7,664 bases of DNA from Bacteroidales bacterium UBA6117 (GCA_002428385.1 DIWB01000034.1:1-7664); one strand, 5' to 3'. Positions 1-5,760 are shown, counted from the first letter of the stretch. A program made the numbers and translations. The notes: generated from the letters alone by a model not told the origin.

Positions 1-52
1 ACTGCGCGAGGTAAGGAGTTCTGAACTTAGTGAAGGTGGTAGCGTAGGTGAG

Positions 53-156
53 GTTTCAGAGTTTCAGAGTTTCAGAGTTTCAAGGCGGGAAGGCGGGAAG
101 GCGTCAAGGCAGGAAAGAGGATGAAGGGGAGAAACGGAGAAGGGGAGAATGGGAGA
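53..156. repeat. Degenerate octamer tandem array
   Basis: About thirteen consecutive 8-bp units drift in sequence along the array: GTTTCAGA three times then GTTTCAAG (53-84), GCGGGAAG twice then GCGTCAAG and GCAGGAAA (85-116), then GA-rich units such as AGGGGAGA (125-132, 141-148) and ATGGGAGA (149-156). The phase of 8 is kept while the unit changes, which suggests growth by slippage followed by mutation. The ATGGGAGA unit also occurs inside the Wzi-family gene (724-739), and GTTTCAGA recurs near that gene's 3' end (2056-2080). Confidence 0.8.
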
Positions 157-180
157 CGAAGAATGGGTTAACTCCTTGTT

Positions 181-241
181 TATCCCGAAAGCTCTCGGGA
201 CCATACGACTCCGTGGTTATCCCGAATGCTTTTGGAATAAG
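181..241. repeat. Two tandem CCCGAA-type palindromes
   Basis: TCCCGA (183-188) pairs with TCGGGA (195-200) around a 6-base loop. A second, weaker copy follows at 217-240: it starts with the same TTATCCCGAA and ends with GGAATAA, pairing imperfectly. The two look like diverged copies of one short palindromic element. The distance to the next gene and the lack of a T-run argue against a terminator for a known gene in this window. Confidence 0.55.
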
Positions 242-264
242 GTTACTCGTGGATAATTTTTTTT

Positions 265-360
265 CACCACAGAGGGCACGGAGGGCCACAGAGATTAAAT
301 CAATTTGATGTTATTCTTTTATCCCTTTCCTCTCCGTGCTTCTCTGTGTTCTCAGTGGTT
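265..360. repeat. Inverted pair of CACAGAG / CTCTGTG repeat elements
   Basis: The left element (265-294) reads in 9-10 bp steps as CACAGAGGG, CACGGAGGG, CCACAGAG. The right element (331-360) is the same theme on the other strand, in exact 10-bp steps: TCTCCGTGCT, TCTCTGTGTT, CTCAGTGGTT. They face each other across about 36 bp of AT-rich DNA. This kind of about-10-bp repeat is, from general knowledge, common between genes in environmental bacterial genomes. No function is assigned. Confidence 0.6.
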
Positions 361-387
361 AACTCCGCCGTGGTTAAAAAGAAATTC

Positions 388-395
388 TATCTTTG
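388..395 (+). promoter_or_regulatory. Putative Bacteroidota -7 promoter box
   Basis: TATCTTTG matches the Bacteroidota housekeeping -7 consensus TAnnTTTG exactly. It lies 18 bases before the ATG at 414, which would leave a short leader of roughly ten bases. I see no clear TTTG/TTG -33 box at the usual distance, so the call rests on the -7 box and its position alone. Confidence 0.45.
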
Positions 396-413
396 TCAGA
401 TTGAATTAACTCC

Positions 414-2156
414 ATGAAAAGGCTTATATTCCTGTTCCATATAATCTTCCTCTCAGTATCATTAAACTCTCAGGAGCTGCCCCACCCCGTAGCCAATACC
501 GGCGTCTACGAATTCCTCGATGAGCTGGCATCAATGCAGGTAATTGATATCAACTCAGCGGTGAAGCCGTACTCGAGACTTTATATAGCAAACAGGCTGG
601 AAGAGGCAGATCAGATGCGGGAGGTTCTTAACCCAAGACAGGAGAGGGAACTGGAGTTTTATTTGATGGACTTTGGGAAAGAGAGGGGGAGCCACCTTCG
701 CCAAGGCTACGGTGGCCAAAGGAATGGGAGAATGGGAGATGGAGCGAGGGAGCGAGGGAGCGAGGGAACGATGGAGCGAGGGAGCGAGGGAGCGAGGGAG
801 CGAGGGAGCGAGGGAGCGAGGGTAATATGGTTCGGAGGGAATAGAAAGGCCGATTTGACAAGGACTAAAATACGAAGAGATTTATTTTACTATAAAGATT
901 CACTGTTTTCGCTTACAATTAATCCGATACTGGGCGGGGAGATATTCTTTAACTCTGACGGAAGGGCAACCTACGCCCGGAACTTCGGGGAGGCAAGGGC
1001 GTATATGGGAAAATGGGGTTTCTGGGCTTCGCTCAGGGATAATCATGAGAAGCCGCTGCTTGGTCGTCCGCAGTACCTTACAAACAGAGAAGGAGGTCAT
1101 GTCAAGGGTGCTACCGACTGGAGCGAGATGCAGGGCGGGATCACAAGATCGTGGAGCTGGGGCTATGCAGGGTTTGTGAAAGACCGCCAGCAATGGGGGA
1201 GCAACTACAACGGTGCGAATATTTTCGGAGGAAATAATCCGACATTTTTCGCATTCAAACTTAACCTTAAACCTGTAAGGTGGTTTGAATTCAACTATTT
1301 CCACGGATGGCTGAATTCGATGGCAGTCGACAGCTCGCGGTCGTACTGGGTAAGCAACAGCTACGGACTTGATTACCGGGAGGTCTACCATAAGAAATAT
1401 ATTGCAGCCAACATGTTCACCTTCACCCCGGTGAGGAACCTTAACATCTCGGCAGGCAACAGCATAGTGTACACCGACAAGCATTTCAGTCCGGTTTACA
1501 TGTTCCCCCTGTTCTTCTACAAGTCGGTCGACCATTCCTACACATCCGGAGTCGACAACATGAACTCCCAGACCTTCATCGACATCAGCTCGCGAAACAT
1601 CCGGAACCTTCATCTTTATGCAACGCTGTTCATTGACGAGCTGTCGGTAGCAAGGTTCACCCGCGATGATGAATGGAATTTCTTCAGCTGGAAAGCCGGG
1701 TTCAGGCTGAGCAACCTGCCGTTTCAGAACCTGTCGTTCACCACTGAATTCACATATTCCTATCCTCTCTCATATCAGCATTATGTTCCGACGCTCACCT
1801 ATGATACCCAGGACTTCAACCTGGGGCATTATTTAAGGGATAATTCAAGGGAGTGGTATTTCGCAGTCGGCTACAAGCCGATCCGTACTCTTAATATAAG
1901 TGCCTGGTTCACCGATGCGGTCCGCGGTCCGGATTACACCGAGCTGGGAACCCCGAGGGTGGGTAATCCGCCGCTGGCCTCTGTGGAATGGCAAAGCAGG
2001 ATATTCGGGCTACGGGCGTCGTACCAGGTTATCAATGATCTGTACACGTGGTGTAGTTTCAGTGTTTCAGAAGTTTCAGGGGATGAGAGGTGGAGTCCGG
2101 AGTATTTTTACGGTCAGAAGAATACGGTTAATATCGGGGCGACGTTTGGGTTTTGA
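414..2156 (+). CDS. Wzi-family capsule assembly outer-membrane protein
   Basis: Predicted outer-membrane beta-barrel of the capsule-assembly Wzi family, whose E. coli member helps anchor surface polysaccharide. The 580-residue product has a signal peptide (lysine/arginine then a hydrophobic run, residues 1-20). A conserved-looking N-terminal region follows (VYEFLDELASMQ and LNPRQERELEFYL, about 31-84). After that come amphipathic aromatic-rich strands ending in a terminal phenylalanine (VNIGATFGF), as in many barrels. The match is by remembered family pattern, not a search. Residues about 91-137 are foreign-looking: HLRQGYGGQ is the translation of a palindromic repeat, and ARERGSEG repeats come from an 8-bp tandem array. 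Family-like sequence resumes at KIRRDLFYYKDSLFSLTINP. The ATG at 414 gives the signal peptide and follows a -7 box; there is no Shine-Dalgarno site, which is normal for this phylum. Possible phase-variable gene. Confidence 0.83.
   Translation: MKRLIFLFHIIFLSVSLNSQELPHPVANTGVYEFLDELASMQVIDINSAVKPYSRLYIANRLEEADQMREVLNPRQERELEFYLMDFGKERGSHLRQGYGGQRNGRMGDGARERGSEGTMERGSEGARERGSEGARVIWFGGNRKADLTRTKIRRDLFYYKDSLFSLTINPILGGEIFFNSDGRATYARNFGEARAYMGKWGFWASLRDNHEKPLLGRPQYLTNREGGHVKGATDWSEMQGGITRSWSWGYAGFVKDRQQWGSNYNGANIFGGNNPTFFAFKLNLKPVRWFEFNYFHGWLNSMAVDSSRSYWVSNSYGLDYREVYHKKYIAANMFTFTPVRNLNISAGNSIVYTDKHFSPVYMFPLFFYKSVDHSYTSGVDNMNSQTFIDISSRNIRNLHLYATLFIDELSVARFTRDDEWNFFSWKAGFRLSNLPFQNLSFTTEFTYSYPLSYQHYVPTLTYDTQDFNLGHYLRDNSREWYFAVGYKPIRTLNISAWFTDAVRGPDYTELGTPRVGNPPLASVEWQSRIFGLRASYQVINDLYTWCSFSVSEVSGDERWSPEYFYGQKNTVNIGATFGF
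691..716. repeat. REP-like palindrome inside the Wzi-family gene
   Basis: A symmetric 26-bp palindrome: GCCACC (691-696) pairs with GGTGGC (711-716), a 3-base internal loop follows on each side, and inner GCC (700-702) pairs with GGC (705-707) around AA. Its core, CTTCGCCAAGGCTACGG, resembles a palindromic repeat that I recall as widespread between genes in environmental genomes. Here it is read in frame as HLRQGYGGQ, immediately before the octamer array. A related hairpin lies between genes at 3514-3563. Confidence 0.7.
724..820. repeat. In-frame octamer tandem array, possible phase-variation tract
   Basis: Two ATGGGAGA units (724-739) lead into ten GGAGCGAG units (741-820). The fourth of these, at 765-772, has two substitutions, leaving six perfect units in a row (773-820). 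Three units make 24 bp, read as the 8-residue repeat ARERGSEG. The repeat has no stop in any forward frame. Right after it, the two alternative frames meet TAA at 823-825 and TAG at 842-844. Gain or loss of one or two units would therefore truncate the protein near residue 138-144. Confidence 0.85.
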
Positions 2157-2160
2157 TTTC

Positions 2161-2214
2161 GGTTATGCCGGTTGTGCCGGTTGTGCCAGTTCTGCCGGTT
2201 ATGCCGGTTGTGCC
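2161..2214. repeat. Six-copy nonamer tandem array (GGTTNTGCC)
   Basis: Six 9-bp units follow the Wzi-family stop codon: GGTTATGCC, GGTTGTGCC twice, AGTTCTGCC, GGTTATGCC, GGTTGTGCC. A shorter degenerate run of the same type occurs at 5664-5699. In both places the array is followed, on the same strand, by a four-box TCTGCG element. The open frame across it (1900-2343) is a shadow of the Wzi-family gene plus repeats, not a gene. Confidence 0.85.
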
Positions 2215-2239
2215 GCTCCGATCCGTTTTCAAGATCCTA

Positions 2240-2282
2240 CTCTGCGAACCTCTGCGTCTTCCATCTGCGGAACTCTGCGAGA
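2240..2282 (+). repeat. Four-box TCTGCG element, copy A
   Basis: TCTGCG occurs at 2241, 2251, 2264 and 2274, giving steps of 10, 13 and 10 bp. The flanking letters (CTCTGCGAA, CCTCTGCGTCTT, CATCTGCG, TCTGCGAGA) also match the copies at 3596-3634 and 5707-5746. It lies in the convergent space between the Wzi-family gene and the coiled-coil gene, where I see no convincing rho-independent terminator. Confidence 0.75.
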
Positions 2283-2371
2283 CCTTATCGTTTATCGTTG
2301 TGGTGCTGGTTCTGATTTCAAATTTCTAGCTTCTATGTTCTAATTTCTGGATTTCAGTTCCATTTTGCTGG

Positions 2372-3394
2372 TTAGTCATCCGACTTTCTTCTCGGCTCAT
2401 CCTTTTCGATGATCTTTATCTGGCCTGAAGCCTGAATAGCTTTAAGAGTAATTTCCTTTGAATTGCTCTCCGCGTTTTCAGCTTTCGCGAAAGCCTGTTT
2501 TATCTGCATTTCAAGGTCTTTTATTTTTGCCTGAAGCGATTCAACCTGCTGTACCTTCAATTTCATCTCTCCCTCGTGATCCTTCAGCAATAATTGTTTT
2601 TCGTACTTATGTTCCTTTTCGAGCAGGTTGGTTGTCTCCTTTACTGAAGTCTGGACTGCTTTCTCAAGTTCGGCGGGGAAAGCCTGGGCTAAGTTCCGCA
2701 GCTCAGCCAGCTCTCTCTCGGCTGCTGCAACCGACTGCTCCCTGGCATTGATCTCGGCCTCGAAAGCTTCCCTTCTCTGAGTAAGCTCCTTGTCAAGAAG
2801 GGATTTTTTCTGCTCGTACTGATCCTTGTCTTTCTTTCGTGCCAGCTGCAGATTATACTGGTATTCTTCCTCTTCCCTTGTCCGTTGCTTCTTCAGAGAT
2901 TCTTCCGCTTCCTTCCTTTTATCTTCCCAGAGTTTTGTCTCCTTGTCGCGGTTAAGTGTCTGGATTTTCATCTGTTCTTCAAACTCCGCTTTTTCAGCCT
3001 CTATTTCCTTCTCAAACTCCTGTTTCTTCTCCTTCTGGGCGCTAAGGATGGCAGCCAGGGAGTCTGCTCCGGCGTTGATCTGATACAGGTCTTTCAGCCT
3101 CTGATCTTCAATTGCAATAGCTTCCCTGATCTTAAGGAGCTTCTGATATTCACCTGTGAGATCATCCTCTATCCTGTCGAGTGTATTGTTGATATTGAGT
3201 TTCAGGGAACTGATCTGTGTGATTATCTTTTCCTCCGTCAGGTTGGATGCTTCCGTAACAACAGCCTTTTTGGTCTTTTCCTCCTGCTCGGCTTTAGGGC
3301 TTTCCTGTTTGCTTTCCTGAATCTTCCCCAGCAGATCGTTATATGCTTTCAGAATTTCATTTTTTGTACTGGTCGGGCTTACTTTCTTTTCCAT
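2372..3394 (-). CDS. Long coiled-coil protein of unknown function
   Basis: I do not recognise a named family. The 340-residue product is very rich in glutamate, lysine and glutamine with regularly spaced leucines. It should form long coiled coils from about residue 55 to 320, broken near residue 105-115 (YQINAGADSLAA) and near 238 (AQAFPAEL). The first 50 residues are polar and probably disordered, and the end is a basic/acidic tail (DEPRRKSDD). There is no signal peptide or membrane segment, so it is probably cytoplasmic and structural or scaffold-like. I chose the ATG at 3394; an in-frame TTG nine bases upstream would add MDN but has no better ribosome site. A TACATTTA box (3419-3426, minus strand) is a one-mismatch -7 element. 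The gene is transcribed away from its sugar-transferase neighbour, so a shared role is not implied. Confidence 0.75.
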   Translation of the reverse strand: MEKKVSPTSTKNEILKAYNDLLGKIQESKQESPKAEQEEKTKKAVVTEASNLTEEKIITQISSLKLNINNTLDRIEDDLTGEYQKLLKIREAIAIEDQRLKDLYQINAGADSLAAILSAQKEKKQEFEKEIEAEKAEFEEQMKIQTLNRDKETKLWEDKRKEAEESLKKQRTREEEEYQYNLQLARKKDKDQYEQKKSLLDKELTQRREAFEAEINAREQSVAAAERELAELRNLAQAFPAELEKAVQTSVKETTNLLEKEHKYEKQLLLKDHEGEMKLKVQQVESLQAKIKDLEMQIKQAFAKAENAESNSKEITLKAIQASGQIKIIEKDEPRRKSDD

Positions 3395-3513
3395 ATTGTC
3401 CAATTTTAATCACATCAGTAAATGTAGAATATTTTTCTTTGGGTTGAAAATTTAAATCAGGAAAAGGGGGATATGGACACTGTTTTACTCCTCTTTTCGT
3501 TTCACCCCCCCTA

Positions 3514-3563
3514 CCCCTCCTCCGCCTTCGTCCAGAGACTGCGGCGGACGAAGCAGGGAGGGG
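3514..3563. repeat. Large imperfect hairpin, REP-like
   Basis: The inner stem CTTCGTCC (3526-3533) pairs with GGACGAAG (3546-3553) around a 12-base loop. The outer stem CCCCTCC (3514-3520) pairs with GGAGGGG (3557-3563). The letters CCGCCTTCG and CGGCGGACGAAG recall the palindrome inside the Wzi-family gene (691-716), so both may belong to one dispersed family. There is no T-run after either arm, so it is unlikely to be an ordinary terminator. Confidence 0.7.
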
Positions 3564-3595
3564 ATCCTTGATGGCGCAATTCTGCCATTTTCTTC

Positions 3596-3634
3596 TCTGC
3601 GCCAATCTGCGTTTTTCCTCTGCGAAACTCAGCG
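3596..3634 (+). repeat. Four-box TCTGCG element, copy B
   Basis: TCTGCG occurs at 3596, 3606 and 3619, and TCAGCG at 3629. The 10-13-10 bp step pattern is the same as in copy A. It ends with GCGAGAA, like copies A (GCGAGA) and C (GCGAGAA). It lies about 75 bp upstream of the sugar-transferase start, on that gene's coding strand. Confidence 0.75.
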
Positions 3635-3707
3635 AGAAATTCTTCCTTTGTTTCTTTCCTATCTCACAAAAAAAACCTTATTTTGATATTCGGTATTGAA
3701 AAGTCAG

Positions 3708-5255
3708 ATGAAGATCCTGAAATTTAGGGCAGCTACACTTTCGATTGATATTCTTATACTTGCAATATCATTCGTGATAGCTATGTCGTTCAAGCCCTCA
3801 GGATTGAAAGGCTATCTCCCGTCGCATTCAATATTTTTCGCCGGACTCACACTTATCTGGATCTTCGTTTCCTTTCTGAACGGGAAAATAGGCCGCGGCA
3901 GGATTGTAAATTATTCCTCCCTTTTCGACAGGGTGTTGTCGAGCAATATCATTTCACTTGCCATCATAGCCCTGCTGATGTACACAATCAGGGAGTACGC
4001 CTATTCCAGAATTGTGGTTCTCGGCACCGTGGCAAATGCCACTATCATCGAGCTTATCACCGGCGCTGCTTACATTGCTTACAAGAAAGCACACATCCAG
4101 GATTACGAGAATTACGCCGACTACAGGATTACAACCAGGAAATCGGAGCATGAACTTGTTAAAAAGGCAAAGTCAAACGGCAAACTTAAGCATGAACCCG
4201 AGGTTATAAATCCCAGGGTGCTGCTTGCAATTGAAAAGGAAAGCGGTCCGGATGCTGCCCGGGAAATAATCCGTATGTGCGGTGGTAAACTCAACGGCAA
4301 CACTGCAGTTCTTTCAACAACAACCATCTTCAATATCTCAAGTCTGCCTGAGGAAAACTATGATTATATCATTAACCTCAAAAGGATCAATGATATAATC
4401 AAGCTCAACGACTTTCTCGACGAGGTTAACCTGAAACTCAGGGATAAAGGAAATTTCCTCTGCTGCGTCGAGACCAAGGATCAGAGGAAAGCAAGGATAC
4501 TCAGGAAGTTTCCCCCGGTGCTGAATTATATTTACTATTCCTTCGATTTCGTATTAAAGAGGATAATGCCGAAGCTGAAGTTCACCAGGGGACTTTACAA
4601 GCTGATCACCCACGACCTTAACAAGGTTTACTCTAGGGCGGAAGCTCTGGGAAGGCTTTCGAGGGCAGGATTCATGATTGACCAGGAATCGTTCATCGGC
4701 GACATGCTTTATGTCGAAGCGACCAGGATAACCCCTCCCGTCCCGATGAACGGCATCAATTACGGTCCGCTGATAGCTCTTCCCAGGGTAGGCAGGAACG
4801 GCGAAACCATTAAGGTTTACAAGCTGCGCACAATGCATCCCTATTCAGAGTACATCCAGGATTATGTTTACAAACAATATGATCTTCAGGAAAGCGGCAA
4901 GTTCCAGGATGATTTCAGGATAACATCATGGGGGGCTTTATGCAGGAAGATATGGTTCGATGAATTGCCGATGCTGATCAATTTCTTCAAGGGCAACATG
5001 AAGCTTGTTGGAGTCAGACCATTGAGCAGACACTATTACGAGTTGTACAGTCAGGAACTCAGGGACCGCAGGATCAGACACAAACCCGGACTTATTCCGC
5101 CGTTCTACGCCGACATGCCGAAGAACCTCGATGAGATACAGGCGTCGGAGAACCGCTACCTCGATTCGTACGAGAAGAGCCCGGTGTGGACGGACACGAG
5201 GTATTTTTTCAAATCTTTCGGTAATATACTGTTCAAGCACGCGAGAAGCGGGTAG
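3708..5255 (+). CDS. Membrane sugar-phosphate transferase (Bac_transf family)
   Basis: Predicted to move a sugar phosphate from a nucleotide sugar to a lipid carrier in the inner membrane, starting a surface-polysaccharide unit. The 515-residue product has four likely membrane helices (about 8-28, 39-57, 77-93, 100-124). A soluble middle region follows (about 165-340), then the transferase core with YKLRTM (371-376), the acidic pair in FDELPML (D418, E419), GNMKLVGVRPLS (429-440) and KPGLIPP (459-465). The usual VGPRP is VGVRP here. The middle region does not look like the usual nucleotide-binding fold; its helix-strand pattern (LNDFLDEVNLKLRDKGNFLCCVET, split here as LNDFLDEV... GNFLCCVET, then SRAEALGRLSRAGF) resembles a class I methyltransferase C-terminal half. 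I chose ATG 3708 over an in-frame TTG at 3696. The 3' end overlaps the mutarotase gene by 23 bp. Confidence 0.88.
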   Translation: MKILKFRAATLSIDILILAISFVIAMSFKPSGLKGYLPSHSIFFAGLTLIWIFVSFLNGKIGRGRIVNYSSLFDRVLSSNIISLAIIALLMYTIREYAYSRIVVLGTVANATIIELITGAAYIAYKKAHIQDYENYADYRITTRKSEHELVKKAKSNGKLKHEPEVINPRVLLAIEKESGPDAAREIIRMCGGKLNGNTAVLSTTTIFNISSLPEENYDYIINLKRINDIIKLNDFLDEVNLKLRDKGNFLCCVETKDQRKARILRKFPPVLNYIYYSFDFVLKRIMPKLKFTRGLYKLITHDLNKVYSRAEALGRLSRAGFMIDQESFIGDMLYVEATRITPPVPMNGINYGPLIALPRVGRNGETIKVYKLRTMHPYSEYIQDYVYKQYDLQESGKFQDDFRITSWGALCRKIWFDELPMLINFFKGNMKLVGVRPLSRHYYELYSQELRDRRIRHKPGLIPPFYADMPKNLDEIQASENRYLDSYEKSPVWTDTRYFFKSFGNILFKHARSG

Positions 5256-5625
5256 GAAGTTCAAAAATTCTCTCCACCACCTCCCACTTCTCCGGCGTTG
5301 CCTCCTTCTCTCCCGCCTGCTGAAATTTTGAAACATATGCCTCCCACTCGGCTTGTCTGGGTAAACCAGCCAGTTTCATCATGGCCTTGTCGTGGTCGAA
5401 GTCGGGCACGGTGTCCATTATCATGAAAAGGCTGGTGCCGTGGATATAGATCTCCATGTCGAGGATGCCGACTTCACGTATTCCACGGGGTATCTCCGGC
5501 CAGGTGTTTTCCGGTTTGTGAACCTCCTTGTATTTTTCAATCAGCTCACTGTCGTCGCGAAGGGTGAGAACCTTGCAGTAACGTTTGAAGCTGGGGTAGT
5601 CCTTTGATTTTGTGTAGCCGTTCAT
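5233..5625 (-). CDS. L-rhamnose/L-fucose mutarotase family protein
   Basis: Small enzyme of the L-rhamnose mutarotase (RhaM-like) family, which interconverts alpha and beta anomers of 6-deoxysugars in the cytoplasm. The 130-residue product shows the family signature: Y32 and H36 in KYKEVH correspond to the Tyr and His proposed as catalytic in E. coli RhaM, followed by TWPEI (41-45), the strand MEIYIHG, then LFMIMDT and QAEWEAYV. A 13-residue N-terminal lead and a C-terminal tail (PTRFSRA) extend past the core; the tail is encoded within the opposite gene. The ATG at 5625 is the only usable start, with AAAGGA just upstream. The GDP-mannose dehydratase nearby makes L-fucose as plausible a substrate as L-rhamnose, so I give no symbol. 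It may serve scavenging of free 6-deoxysugar. Confidence 0.85.
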   Translation of the reverse strand: MNGYTKSKDYPSFKRYCKVLTLRDDSELIEKYKEVHKPENTWPEIPRGIREVGILDMEIYIHGTSLFMIMDTVPDFDHDKAMMKLAGLPRQAEWEAYVSKFQQAGEKEATPEKWEVVERIFELPTRFSRA

Positions 5626-5663
5626 TTTCCTTTGTTTTTGAAATTAAAGGTAAGATTTATTTG

Positions 5664-5699
5664 TTTTGCCAGGTCTGCCAGCCATGCTAGTTCTGCCGG
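5664..5699. repeat. Short degenerate nonamer array
   Basis: Four 9-bp units: TTTTGCCAG, GTCTGCCAG, CCATGCTAG, TTCTGCCGG. This is the same theme as the six-copy array at 2161-2214 (GGTTNTGCC, in a shifted register). As there, a four-box TCTGCG element follows directly downstream. Confidence 0.6.
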
Positions 5700-5706
5700 T
5701 TCATCC

Positions 5707-5746
5707 TCTGCGAAACCTCTGCGTCTTTCATCTGCGTAAATCTGCG
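5707..5746 (+). repeat. Four-box TCTGCG element, copy C
   Basis: TCTGCG occurs at 5707, 5718, 5731 and 5741, with steps of 11, 13 and 10 bp. All four boxes are perfect. It reads on the same strand as copies A and B and lies about 100 bp upstream of the cytidylyltransferase-kinase gene. Confidence 0.75.
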
Positions 5747-5760
5747 AGAACTTCTTCTTC

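Larger units (their letters stand above)
1..413. other. Intergenic repeat mosaic, no gene seen
   Basis: I see no convincing gene here. Positions 1-52 could hold the 3' end of an upstream gene, but no frame is recognisable. From 53 on the stretch consists almost wholly of short-period repeats: octamers (53-156), two palindromes around CCCGAA (181-241), and a pair of inverted CACAGAG/CTCTGTG elements (265-294 and 331-360). A -7-type promoter box follows at 388-395, just ahead of the Wzi-family gene. The open frame at 48-308 translates this low-complexity DNA and has no protein-like composition. Confidence 0.75.
3395..3707. other. Divergent intergenic region with hairpin and repeats
   Basis: This region separates two genes reading outward. 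It should hold both promoters, but neither is clear: only one-mismatch -7 boxes can be seen. The middle is a large imperfect hairpin (3514-3563) with C-rich and G-rich outer arms, followed by a four-box TCTGCG element (3596-3634). The minus-strand frame at 3357-3605 has a basic, low-complexity translation (RRRRRGRGGETKRG) made from this hairpin, and I do not call it a gene. Confidence 0.7.

Noticed and set aside
48..308. Open frame of 86 codons (+)
   Set aside because: Translates octamer repeats and palindromes into low-complexity Arg/Gly/Glu; no family pattern and no start signal.
53..820. CRISPR array
   Set aside because: The repeats are contiguous 8-mers without unique spacers, and no cas genes are present.
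900..1613. Long minus-strand open frame (237 codons)
   Set aside because: Antisense shadow of the Wzi-family gene, whose sense frame has a signal peptide and barrel pattern.
1900..2343. Plus-strand open frame running past the Wzi-family stop
   Set aside because: Out-of-frame shadow that continues through the nonamer array; the Cys/Gly/Ala repeats in its tail are just GGTTNTGCC units.
2157..2371. Terminator between the convergent Wzi-family and coiled-coil genes
   Set aside because: No GC-rich stem followed by a T-run on either strand; the TTCT-rich stretch at 2310-2355 does not form a strong hairpin.
2885..3409. Plus-strand open frame (174 codons) rich in Phe/Leu
   Set aside because: Antisense of the coiled-coil gene; Lys/Glu codons read backward give Phe/Leu-rich pseudo-membrane sequence.
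3419..3426. TACATTTA (-) as promoter of the coiled-coil gene, and TACCTTTA (-) at 5645-5652 for the mutarotase
   Set aside because: Each misses one base of TAnnTTTG and lacks a -33 box; in AT-rich leaders such matches are expected by chance.
3357..3605. Minus-strand open frame (82 codons) upstream of the coiled-coil gene
   Set aside because: Made of hairpin and repeat DNA and overlapping the coiled-coil start in another frame.
3696..3707. TTG start for the sugar transferase
   Set aside because: An ATG follows four codons later and the added MKSQ carries no family feature; neither start has a clear ribosome site.
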